Shown piece after piece: positions 5,768 through 13,026 of a stretch of 18,760 nucleotides of DNA (positions within the stretch are counted from its first letter, which is position 1; each line of letters starts with the position of its first letter). The stretch is from an uncultured Ruminococcus sp. Lineage in GTDB: Bacteria > Bacillota > Clostridia > Oscillospirales > Ruminococcaceae. The position numbers were made by a program, and so were the translations under genes. The DNA is taken from positions 1-18,760 of the forward strand of contig CAMOEP010000008.1 in the NCBI GenBank assembly GCA_946612185.1, written 5' to 3'. The notes under the pieces are model-generated. The model did no database searches and was not told the origin of the DNA. It was given only the letters and a program-made list of their open reading frames with translations.

Positions 5768-6719
5768 GTTCCTGGGGCTTGATACCAGTAATTACACCAC
5801 GTCTGCTGCGGTTTTCGACCCGCAGACCATGACTGTTCATCAGGCAAAACGGCTTCTCCCTGTGAAAGAGGGTGAACTGGGGCTGCGTCAGAGCGATGCA
5901 GTCTTTCACCACACAAAACAGCTTCCGGAAATGGTGGAAAACCTTGCTTCCGGCGGCGATATTTCCGGGATATGCGCTGTTTCCGCATCAGTCCGCCCAC
6001 GAAACGCCGAGGGGTCGTATATGCCCTGCTTTCTGGTAGGCGAGGGGACTGGCAGATGTATTGCAGCGGTTAAGAATGTGCCGTTTTTTGAGACTTCCCA
6101 CCAGGTCGGACATATCCTTGCGGCACTATATTCCGCCGGGAAACTTGACCTTGTTAAGGAAAAGTTCATCGCATTCCACGTCAGCGGCGGTACTACCGAC
6201 TGCCTGCTGTGTGAGCCTGACCAGCGTGATATTATCGGCGTTACGGAACTTGGTTCGTCCCTTGACCTGAAAGCAGGTCAGGCGGTTGACAGGGCAGGCG
6301 TTATGCTGGGGCTGAAATTCCCCTGCGGTGCTGAACTGGAAAAACTTGCGGCTCAGTCTGCAAGAGTTTTCAAGGTGAAGCCTGTCATCAAGGACGGAAG
6401 CTGCTGCCTTTCCGGTGTGGAGAATAAGTGCCGGGATATGCTTGCAAAGGGCGAAAGTCCGCAGGATATCGCTGCTTTCTGCTTGCAGTTCATAAGCGAT
6501 ACTATCATTGCCATGACCCGGAGCGCTCTCGAAAAAACCGGTTCGCTTCCGCTGGTCTACGCTGGCGGAGTAATGTCAGACAAGCTTATCCGTGACCGGA
6601 TAACCGCTGAATTTCCGGATGCTGCATTTGCAGAACCGGCGTTTTCCTGCGATAATGCGGCAGGTGTGGCGATATCCGGCTGGCTCAGAATGAGCGGAGG
6701 TGAAGTATGCCGCTATTGA
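5760..6719 (+). CDS. TsaD/Kae1-like paralogue (peptidase M22 fold), function unknown
   Basis: This 319-residue ASKHA-fold protein is related to TsaD, the tRNA threonylcarbamoyladenosine enzyme. Kept features are the start LGLDTSNYTTSAAV, the metal-binding pair H114-x3-H118 (HQVGH), VSGG at 141-144, LGLKFPCGAELEKLA near 183-197, AGGVMSD at 268-274 and D298 in CDNAAG. The TsaD hallmark TSCDET reads TSNYTT here, so the conserved Asp-Glu pair is Tyr-Thr, and SGGHT reads SGGTT. It is therefore probably not the canonical TsaD but the divergent copy found in clostridia; this is inference. The start at 5760 has AGGGA upstream and overlaps nusB. The frame is open further up, but that would lie wholly inside nusB. 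It overlaps xseA by 13 bases. Confidence 0.85.
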   Translation: MSEFLGLDTSNYTTSAAVFDPQTMTVHQAKRLLPVKEGELGLRQSDAVFHHTKQLPEMVENLASGGDISGICAVSASVRPRNAEGSYMPCFLVGEGTGRCIAAVKNVPFFETSHQVGHILAALYSAGKLDLVKEKFIAFHVSGGTTDCLLCEPDQRDIIGVTELGSSLDLKAGQAVDRAGVMLGLKFPCGAELEKLAAQSARVFKVKPVIKDGSCCLSGVENKCRDMLAKGESPQDIAAFCLQFISDTIIAMTRSALEKTGSLPLVYAGGVMSDKLIRDRITAEFPDAAFAEPAFSCDNAAGVAISGWLRMSGGEVCRY

Positions 6720-7897
6720 CAGTATCACAGATAAACCGCTATTTAGCGTCGAAAATCGGCGGAGACAAGATATTGCAGAATATCCTTGTCAAAGGTGAGA
6801 TATCGAACTTTGTCCACCATATACGGACAGGTCACTTCTACTTCTCCGTAAAGGATGAGGTTTCATCAATGAAGGCAGTTATGTTCAAAACTGCACACCA
6901 TAACCTGAAATTCATGCCGGAGGACGGTATGTCAGCCGTTTTCTCCTGCGATGTCAAGGTCTACGAGACAGGCGGTTACTACCAGCTCGTGGTCAAGGAT
7001 ATTATCCCGGAGGGCGCAGGAAAACAAAGTGTTGCACTTGACCAGCTAAAGAAAAAACTGGCAGCGGAGGGACTTTTTGACCAGAGTGCCAAGCAGTCTC
7101 TACCGCATATGCCTAAGAAGATCGGGGCAGTCACATCTCTTACAGGTGCGGCTATCCAGGATATAATAAGAGTACTTTCCAGACGCTATCCAATTTGCGA
7201 ACTGTACGCCGTTGACGCACAGGTTCAGGGCGAGAGCGCTCCGGATTCCATATGCCGTGGACTGATGTGTGCCGATAACGCCGGCTGCGATGTTATCATC
7301 GTCGGACGTGGCGGCGGCTCAGCAGAGGATCTGTCCGCATTCAATACCGAAAAGGTGGCAAGAGCCATATACGCCTGCAAAACGCCAGTGATATCAGCCG
7401 TGGGTCATGAGGTGGACTTCACCCTCGCTGACCTTGCTGCTGATATGCGTGCCCCCACGCCCTCGGCAGCGGCAGAACAGGCTGTTCCGGATATCCGCAC
7501 GATAATGGAGCAGATAGATGCGCTTGAGAAGTCCTGCCACCGTGAGGCTGAGAAGTGTATCAGCAAAGCTGAGGACTCCCTCAAAGCCCTTTCCAGCGCG
7601 CTTTCTGCGCAGTCTCCCGAAAACCGGCTCAAACTTATGCAGCAGCAGCTAAGTACGCTGGAAAGCAGGAACAGCAGCGCTTTTGAAGCGATACTCAGCA
7701 GGCTGGATTCACGCCTGAACGAGAATATCGCAAGACTGGACAGCCTCAGTCCCCTGAAAGTCCTGGAAAGGGGCTATTCACTGGTGTACAGCGGCGAAAA
7801 GCTGGTTCGCAGCAAGAATGAACTTGCTGTTGGCGACAGTGTGCAGCTTCGTTTCCATGAGGGCGGTGCTTCAGCTGAAATAAAGGAAGTATGGTGA
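6707..7897 (+). CDS. xseA: Exodeoxyribonuclease VII large subunit
   Basis: This 396-residue catalytic subunit of exonuclease VII degrades single-stranded DNA from both ends in complex with several XseB subunits. It has an N-terminal OB-fold (about 1-100, with VKGEISNF and GHFYFSVKD), then the catalytic domain with GRGGGSAEDLSAFN (200-213), GHEVDFTLAD (233-242) and RAPTPSAAAE (248-257). A long coiled-coil region follows (about 260-350), and the closing VLERGYSLVYSG motif is typical. GGAGGTG lies just before the ATG. The size is normal, slightly on the short side. Translation is probably coupled to the TsaD paralogue (13-base overlap), and xseB follows after 3 bases. Confidence 0.97.
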   Translation: MPLLTVSQINRYLASKIGGDKILQNILVKGEISNFVHHIRTGHFYFSVKDEVSSMKAVMFKTAHHNLKFMPEDGMSAVFSCDVKVYETGGYYQLVVKDIIPEGAGKQSVALDQLKKKLAAEGLFDQSAKQSLPHMPKKIGAVTSLTGAAIQDIIRVLSRRYPICELYAVDAQVQGESAPDSICRGLMCADNAGCDVIIVGRGGGSAEDLSAFNTEKVARAIYACKTPVISAVGHEVDFTLADLAADMRAPTPSAAAEQAVPDIRTIMEQIDALEKSCHREAEKCISKAEDSLKALSSALSAQSPENRLKLMQQQLSTLESRNSSAFEAILSRLDSRLNENIARLDSLSPLKVLERGYSLVYSGEKLVRSKNELAVGDSVQLRFHEGGASAEIKEVW

Positions 7898-7900
7898 GTT

Positions 7901-8113
7901 ATGGAAGAAAAGATCACATTTGAGGAAAATATGAAAAAACTTTCCGCTGTGGTTGCGGAATTATCAAAGGGTGAAATTCCGCTTGAAAAGGCGGTAGAAC
8001 TATACGGCGAGGGCGTAAGGCTCGCAGCCGTCTGCAAAAAGCAGCTCAGTGAAGCGCAAATAAAAATAACGGAGGACGGCGGATTTGCAGCGCCGGAAAA
8101 TAATTATGACTAA
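7901..8113 (+). CDS. xseB: Exodeoxyribonuclease VII small subunit
   Basis: This 70-residue helical protein has the XseB pattern FEENMKKLSAVVAELSKGEI-PLEKAVELYGEGV. By family several copies bind the coiled-coil of XseA and are needed for activity. The direct position after xseA, 3 bases away, gives matched expression. The end overlaps the start of the prenyl synthase by 8 bases. The C-terminal tail (GGFAAPENNYD) is unstructured in appearance. Confidence 0.96.
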   Translation: MEEKITFEENMKKLSAVVAELSKGEIPLEKAVELYGEGVRLAAVCKKQLSEAQIKITEDGGFAAPENNYD

Positions 8114-8996
8114 TTTTGAAGAAAAAATGGCTCAGTACGTTTCTCTGACTGAGGAGAGCCTGAAAAGATTCAATGATTACAAAGAGGAGAATGAGCCTCA
8201 GAAAAGGCTTATCGACGCTATGAATTATTCCCTCGAAGCCGGCGGAAAGAGGATCAGACCCGCTTTGGTTTACGCTTTCTGTGAGGCACTTGGCGGCGAA
8301 CTGGAGTGCGCTACTGCACCGGCTGCCGCTATCGAGATGATACACACCTGCTCACTTATCCACGATGACCTGCCTGCTATGGACAACGACGACCTGCGCA
8401 GAGGCAAGCCTTCATGTCATAAGCAGTTCGACGAGGCAACTGCTATACTCGCCGGCGATGCACTGACTGTACTGCCTTTTGAGGTCATCGCTGACTGCGG
8501 CGAACTTTCCGCTGACCAGAAGGTGCTTATGATATCCGTTCTGGCAAACTCTATCGGCAGGGACGGCATGATGGGCGGTCAGATGATCGACCTGCTCAAC
8601 GAGAAGCGTACTGACGTTTCCGAGGACGAGCTTCGCAATATGTACCGCTGCAAGACAGGTCAGCTTCTTGCTGTATCCTGCGTTATGGGCGCTATCTGTG
8701 CCGATGCAGGAAATGAGACACTCAGGGCTGCTGCTGAGTACGGTCTGCGCCTGGGACTTGCTTTCCAGATAATCGACGATATCCTTGATATCACCGCTGA
8801 TGAAGCGGAACTTGGCAAGCCTATCGGCAGCGACGAGGAACTTAACAAGACCACTTTCGTTACTCTCTATGGACTTGACGGCGCTCAGAAGATCGCTGAT
8901 AAGGCTACATCTGAGGCTTTGGAATGGCTGGACGCTATCGACAATAATGAATTCCTCAAGGAACTGACAACAAAACTGCTTAGCCGCAGAAAATAG
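8106..8996 (+). CDS. ispA: Polyprenyl synthase (IspA family), chain length in doubt
   Basis: This 296-residue all-trans short-chain prenyl diphosphate synthase condenses isopentenyl diphosphate with allylic diphosphates, presumably feeding undecaprenyl and other isoprenoids. Visible are GGKRIRP (46-52), the first Asp-rich motif DDLPAMDNDD (87-96) with the bacterial two-residue insertion, a GQMIDL stretch (158-163), the second Asp-rich motif QIIDDILD (221-228) and a basic end SRRK. The fifth residue before the first Asp-rich motif is Cys82 (IHTCSLIHDD), where farnesyl synthases usually have Tyr, so a longer product is possible. The ATG at 8106 overlaps xseB by 8 bases but has a weak binding site. 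An in-frame TTG at 8085 with GGAGG at 8071-8075 would add seven residues. Confidence 0.93.
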   Translation: MTNFEEKMAQYVSLTEESLKRFNDYKEENEPQKRLIDAMNYSLEAGGKRIRPALVYAFCEALGGELECATAPAAAIEMIHTCSLIHDDLPAMDNDDLRRGKPSCHKQFDEATAILAGDALTVLPFEVIADCGELSADQKVLMISVLANSIGRDGMMGGQMIDLLNEKRTDVSEDELRNMYRCKTGQLLAVSCVMGAICADAGNETLRAAAEYGLRLGLAFQIIDDILDITADEAELGKPIGSDEELNKTTFVTLYGLDGAQKIADKATSEALEWLDAIDNNEFLKELTTKLLSRRK

Positions 8997-9005
8997 TACA
9001 AGGAG

Positions 9006-9034
9006 TGCGGAGGATACCGCAGATGTTAAAATGA
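9006..9034 (+). promoter_or_regulatory. dxs leader: hairpin over the ribosome binding site and a 3-codon ORF
   Basis: TGCGG (9006-9010) and CCGCA (9017-9021) form a 5-bp hairpin with the loop AGGATA, so the GGAGG Shine-Dalgarno (9009-9013) lies partly in stem and partly in loop. That site is 9 bases from an ATG at 9023, which opens a 3-codon ORF (ATG TTA AAA TGA, 9023-9034). Its TGA overlaps the dxs ATG (9031). From the dxs ATG the site is 17 bases away, which is too far for direct use, so re-initiation or coupling is suggested. Confidence 0.45.
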
Positions 9035-10920
9035 ACGAACTCAACAATACCGGCAGCGGTTTTGACCTTTCTTCCATGTCGCTGCCGGAGGATCTTAAAA
9101 AACTGGATCTGACTCAATGCGCCTGCCTTTGCCATGAGATAAGGGAGATGCTCATTGAGACTATTTCCGCAACAGGCGGTCACCTTGCATCAAATCTGGG
9201 CGTGGTGGAACTTACACTTGCGCTGCACAGATGCTTCAATTCCCCGGAGGATAAGATAATTTGGGACGTGGGGCATCAGTGCTACGTCCATAAGATACTT
9301 ACCGGACGTGCCAGCCAGCTTCGCACGATACGTCAGAAGGACGGTATTTCCGGATTTCCCAAGCCCGACGAATCGCCGCATGATACCTATATCGCCGGTC
9401 ACAGCAGTACCTCTGTATCCGTAGCCTGCGGTATCGCAAAGGCTATGCAGCTTCAGGGTAAGGATAATTATACCATTGCGGTCATCGGTGACGGCGCAAT
9501 GACTGGTGGTATGTTCTATGAGGCAATGAATAACTGCGACCACGCCTCCAGGCTGATCGTGGTGCTGAACGATAATAATATGTCGATATCCAAAAGCGTA
9601 GGCTCACTGGAGAAATACCTGACCACCCTGCGCAATTCCGAGAAGTATATCGACACTAAGCGGAAAGTCGAAAAGACACTTACCCAGATACCCGTGGTAG
9701 GCTCGAAGGCTGCTAAGGGTATAAAAATGACCAAGGATTCACTGAAGTCTACCCTCCTGGGCAGGACAATGTTCGAGGATATGGGCTTTGTGTACCTCGG
9801 ACCTGTTAATGGTCATAATCAGTCCGAGCTGGAACGGGTCATTGGTATGGCAAAGACCATCGACAAGCCTGTGCTTATCCACGTCAAGACCAAGAAGGGC
9901 AAGGGGTATCCTCCCGCTGAGGAAAATCCCGGTGAATTTCATGGTATACCACGTTTCGATATAGCTACAGGAAACCCGGAGGTATCCGCAAAGGACAGCT
10001 ACTCCAGCGCATTCGGCAAAGAGCTTTGCAGACTGGCAGAGCGTGACGACAGGATATGCGCCATAACTGCCGCTATGAAGTACGGCACTGGTCTGCAATA
10101 CTTCCGCTGGAAATTCCCGGAGAGGTTCTTCGATGTCGGAATCGCTGAGCAGCACGCAGTAACTTTCGCCGGAGGATTGGCTTCAATGGGTCAGATACCG
10201 GTCTTTGCCGTGTACTCAAGGTTCCTGCAAAGGGCTTATGACCAGCTTCTCCACGACATCGCTATCGGCGGATACCATGTAGTCCTCGGTATAGACAGGG
10301 CAGGTATAGTAGGCGAGGACGGCGAAACTCATCAGGGTATGTTCGATGTGCCTATGCTGACTACGATTCCCGGAACGGTGATATACTCACCCTCTTGCTA
10401 TGAGGAACTGAGGGTATGCCTTAAAAAGGCAGTTTTCGCAAACCGTGGACTGGTTGCAGTCCGCTATCCCAGAGGAAGCGAGAACGTAAGTTTCAATACC
10501 AACTGCCTTAATACCGAGTACCTTTTTATGCGCAAGGGAATAAGCGATACACTGATAATCACCTACGGACGGCTTTACAATGAGGCGTATATCGCAAGAA
10601 ATATGCTTGCTGAACAGGGTGTGGACTGCGATATCTTAAAGCTTACAAAGATATTCCCCATTGCAAGCGAGATAATCAGCGAAATCAGCAGCTACAAGCG
10701 CATAGTATTCTTTGAGGAATCCGTGGGCGAGGGCAGTATCTCCGAGAAATTCGGCTTGAAACTGCTGGAATCCGGATTCAGAGGCGATTACTCCAGAGTC
10801 GCAGCCGAGGGCTTCCAGAAGCAGAATACCGTTTCAGGCTGCCTTGAGGAATTGGGACTGACTGCCGGTAAAATGGCGGAATACGTTCTTTCAGGAGGTA
10901 AGTCAGATGCCCAGGCTTGA
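9031..10920 (+). CDS. dxs: 1-deoxy-D-xylulose-5-phosphate synthase
   Basis: This 629-residue thiamine-diphosphate enzyme condenses pyruvate and glyceraldehyde-3-phosphate, the first step of the methylerythritol phosphate isoprenoid pathway. Motifs in order are GGHLASNLGVVELT (49-62), DVGHQCYVHK (79-88), AGHSSTSVS (122-130), and the ThDP-binding GDGAMTGGM (153-161) with LNDNNMSIS (179-187). KGKGYPPAEENP (289-300) follows, and then the pyrimidine-domain DVGIAEQHAV (368-377) with the catalytic Glu373. A transketolase C-terminal domain ends the protein. Length is usual (about 620-640). The start at 9031 fits family N termini (about 18 residues before SLPEDLKKL), but its ribosome binding site is oddly spaced. 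It follows ispA after 34 bases, giving two isoprenoid genes side by side, and overlaps tlyA by 14 bases. Confidence 0.97.
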   Translation: MNELNNTGSGFDLSSMSLPEDLKKLDLTQCACLCHEIREMLIETISATGGHLASNLGVVELTLALHRCFNSPEDKIIWDVGHQCYVHKILTGRASQLRTIRQKDGISGFPKPDESPHDTYIAGHSSTSVSVACGIAKAMQLQGKDNYTIAVIGDGAMTGGMFYEAMNNCDHASRLIVVLNDNNMSISKSVGSLEKYLTTLRNSEKYIDTKRKVEKTLTQIPVVGSKAAKGIKMTKDSLKSTLLGRTMFEDMGFVYLGPVNGHNQSELERVIGMAKTIDKPVLIHVKTKKGKGYPPAEENPGEFHGIPRFDIATGNPEVSAKDSYSSAFGKELCRLAERDDRICAITAAMKYGTGLQYFRWKFPERFFDVGIAEQHAVTFAGGLASMGQIPVFAVYSRFLQRAYDQLLHDIAIGGYHVVLGIDRAGIVGEDGETHQGMFDVPMLTTIPGTVIYSPSCYEELRVCLKKAVFANRGLVAVRYPRGSENVSFNTNCLNTEYLFMRKGISDTLIITYGRLYNEAYIARNMLAEQGVDCDILKLTKIFPIASEIISEISSYKRIVFFEESVGEGSISEKFGLKLLESGFRGDYSRVAAEGFQKQNTVSGCLEELGLTAGKMAEYVLSGGKSDAQA

Positions 10921-11692
10921 TGCGGTTCTTGTAGAAAAGGGGTTAGCCAGAAGCCGGGAACGTGCAAAGGAAATGATAAAGTCCGGCGCTGTTACCGTGG
11001 ACGGTGTTACTGTCAAAAAACCGGCGGCGGAAGTCACCGGTGACGAAGTCATCGAGTCCGCAGAGAAGGAGCTTTTTGTGGGCAGAGGCGCTCTGAAACT
11101 GCAAAAGGCGATAGAGTGCTTCCATATTGACCTTACAGGGAAAGTGTGCCTGGACATCGGTGCATCTACAGGAGGTTTCACGGAATTTATGCTCAAATGC
11201 GGCGCAGAGAAGGTGTACGCTGTTGACGTTGGAACAGGTCAGCTTGCGCCTTCCCTCCGTGCGGACAGCCGTGTGGTGAATATGGAAAACACCGATATCC
11301 GAAGCGTTTCTGCGGAAGATATCGGCGGTTTTGCGGACTTCATAAGCGCTGACGTTTCCTTCATCTCCCTTACCCGTGTACTTCCGCAGGTCTATGCACT
11401 TCTGGCGGAGAACAGTCAGGCGGCTGTGCTGATAAAACCGCAGTTTGAAGCCGGCAGACGTGACATCGGCAAGGGCGGCATCGTCAAGGACAGGAAGGTG
11501 CATATCCGTATCCTTTCTGAACTGGATGAATTTGCAAAGTCGCTGGGTTTCCAGACTCTAAGGTATACTTTTTCGCCTGTGAAAGGCGGCAGCGGCAATA
11601 TCGAGTATCTGGTCTTGCTGCAAAAAACTCCCGGTGATTCGCCGGAACATGATTTCAGGGCTGTTACGGAGGAAGCCTTCGGCAGCCTTTAG
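10907..11692 (+). CDS. tlyA: TlyA family rRNA 2'-O-methyltransferase (YqxC-like)
   Basis: This 261-residue protein has an N-terminal S4 RNA-binding domain (about 1-60: MPRLDAVLVEKGLARSRERA and SGAVTVDG). It also has a FtsJ-type SAM methyltransferase domain with LDIGASTGGFT (82-92) and AVDVGTGQL (105-113), plus KPQFEAGR further on. In characterised members it methylates ribose in 16S and 23S rRNA; some family members were called haemolysins, a name not supported by the fold. AGGAGG stands 8 bases before the ATG. The start lies within the end of dxs (14-base overlap), and nadK follows after 9 bases, the clostridial order. Confidence 0.93.
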   Translation: MPRLDAVLVEKGLARSRERAKEMIKSGAVTVDGVTVKKPAAEVTGDEVIESAEKELFVGRGALKLQKAIECFHIDLTGKVCLDIGASTGGFTEFMLKCGAEKVYAVDVGTGQLAPSLRADSRVVNMENTDIRSVSAEDIGGFADFISADVSFISLTRVLPQVYALLAENSQAAVLIKPQFEAGRRDIGKGGIVKDRKVHIRILSELDEFAKSLGFQTLRYTFSPVKGGSGNIEYLVLLQKTPGDSPEHDFRAVTEEAFGSL

Positions 11693-11701
11693 GAGGATTA
11701 T

Positions 11702-12559
11702 ATGAAAGCGGCACTTTACCCGAATTTTCAGAAGAAAAACGCTCTTAGCTGTGCAAGGGAGGTCTGCGATGTGCTTCACTCAGCAGACATTGAGGTCAGT
11801 CTCAGCCCACGCTTCCAGGAGGATTTTTCTGATAAGGATTTCATACACTTCGAGGACGTACCTTCCCCGGAATCTCCGGCGGATATCGTTATCGCTATCG
11901 GCGGCGACGGTACTATACTCCGCTGTGCCAAGCAGCTTATGGGTACTGACATAAAGATGCTGGGAATAAATACTGGTACACTGGGATTTATGGCAGGCCT
12001 TGAAGCTGACCAGCTTGATAAGCTTCGCCTGCTCAAAACCGGTGACTATGCCCTTTCACGGCGCATGACCGTGGACGTGAGCATCACCGGAAAGGACGGG
12101 GAGCAAACCACTTACACCGCCCTGAACGAGGTTGCGGCACGTTCCGGAAGCTTCAGGATCTGCGATTTTGAGGTTTACGCCGACTCCTACCTTGTGGGAC
12201 GATACCGTGCAGACGGCGTACTTTTCAGCACTCCTTCCGGCTCGACTGCCTATGCTCTTTCCGCCGGCGGCCCTATTATCGAGCCAGACCTTGAATGTAT
12301 CGAAATGACGCTCATATGTCCCCATTCGCTCTTTTCCAGAGCCACCCTTTTCTCACCGGAACGCCGCCTCGTCCTTACTGACCGAACCGCCGGGGAGGAT
12401 TCCCTTGTGATAAGCATCGACGGCGAGGTCTGCAAGCACCTGGGCGAGGGTCAGTCCATTGAGATACGCCGGGGCAGACACGACCTGCAATTCGTTGACC
12501 TGGTAGGAAATTCTTTCCATGACTCACTTTGCAGAAAAATGTGCAAGCCACTGAAATGA
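11702..12559 (+). CDS. nadK: NAD kinase
   Basis: This 285-residue cytoplasmic enzyme makes NADP from NAD using ATP or polyphosphate. It has the GGDGT motif at 67-71 inside an IVIAIGGDGTILR stretch, LGINTGTLGFMAG after it, ALNEVAARSG (the NE motif) in the middle, and the conserved FSTPSGSTAYALSAGGPII segment in the all-beta domain. Length is standard for bacterial NadK. AGGAGG precedes the ATG. It stands between tlyA and argR, as in many clostridia, and argR follows after 12 bases. Confidence 0.96.
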   Translation: MKAALYPNFQKKNALSCAREVCDVLHSADIEVSLSPRFQEDFSDKDFIHFEDVPSPESPADIVIAIGGDGTILRCAKQLMGTDIKMLGINTGTLGFMAGLEADQLDKLRLLKTGDYALSRRMTVDVSITGKDGEQTTYTALNEVAARSGSFRICDFEVYADSYLVGRYRADGVLFSTPSGSTAYALSAGGPIIEPDLECIEMTLICPHSLFSRATLFSPERRLVLTDRTAGEDSLVISIDGEVCKHLGEGQSIEIRRGRHDLQFVDLVGNSFHDSLCRKMCKPLK

Positions 12560-12571
12560 TCGGAGAATGTA

Positions 12572-13015
12572 ATGAAGAACCGCAGACATGAAATAATACT
12601 TGAACTGATCGAACAACAGCCTGTTGCCACTCAGGAGGAGCTGATCCGCCTTCTGTCAGAGCGTGGAGTCAAGACCACCCAGGCTACACTTTCAAGAGAT
12701 ATACAGACGCTTTCGCTGGTAAAAGTGCGTGACGAAAGCGGAGTTTTCCGCTATACTCTGCCGGCTATTGCGGTAAAGGAAAAGAGCCTTTTTGCTGAAT
12801 CCGTTATAGAAGTTGACCATGCGATGAATACCATCGTGGTCAAGTGCAGGGCTGGTATGGCTCAGGGTACTTGTGCTGCCATTGATTCAGTCCATCATGA
12901 TGGCGTTGTGGGAACTATCGCCGGTGATGATACAATATTTATCCTTATGCGCAGTGAGGCTGACGCACGTAAGCTGGAGAAGAAATTCAAAAGCGAGATC
13001 TTTCCGGAAAGATAG
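12572..13015 (+). CDS. argR: Arginine repressor (ArgR/AhrC family)
   Basis: This 147-residue hexameric regulator binds ARG boxes with arginine as co-repressor and can also activate catabolic genes. It has an N-terminal winged helix (about 1-65) with the recognition segment TQATLSRDIQTLSLVKV, and a C-terminal oligomerisation and arginine-binding domain with the family motif GTIAGDDTIFI at 114-124. Length is typical. No arginine gene lies in the window, and I find no convincing ARG box at the operon promoter, so its targets are elsewhere. The position between nadK and recN is conserved in Bacillota. It ends 11 bases before recN. Confidence 0.96.
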   Translation: MKNRRHEIILELIEQQPVATQEELIRLLSERGVKTTQATLSRDIQTLSLVKVRDESGVFRYTLPAIAVKEKSLFAESVIEVDHAMNTIVVKCRAGMAQGTCAAIDSVHHDGVVGTIAGDDTIFILMRSEADARKLEKKFKSEIFPER

Positions 13016-13026
13016 GAGCATGGTGA

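Noticed and set aside
8085..8105. TTG start for ispA with GGAGG at 8071
   Set aside because: The binding site is good, but the added residues (MQRRKII) have no counterpart in the family; kept only as an alternative to 8106.
8412..9077. Long open frame of 221 codons on the minus strand across ispA and the dxs start
   Set aside because: It lies entirely opposite well-recognised coding sequence, shows no family motif, and no ribosome binding site or promoter is evident; a shadow of codon bias.
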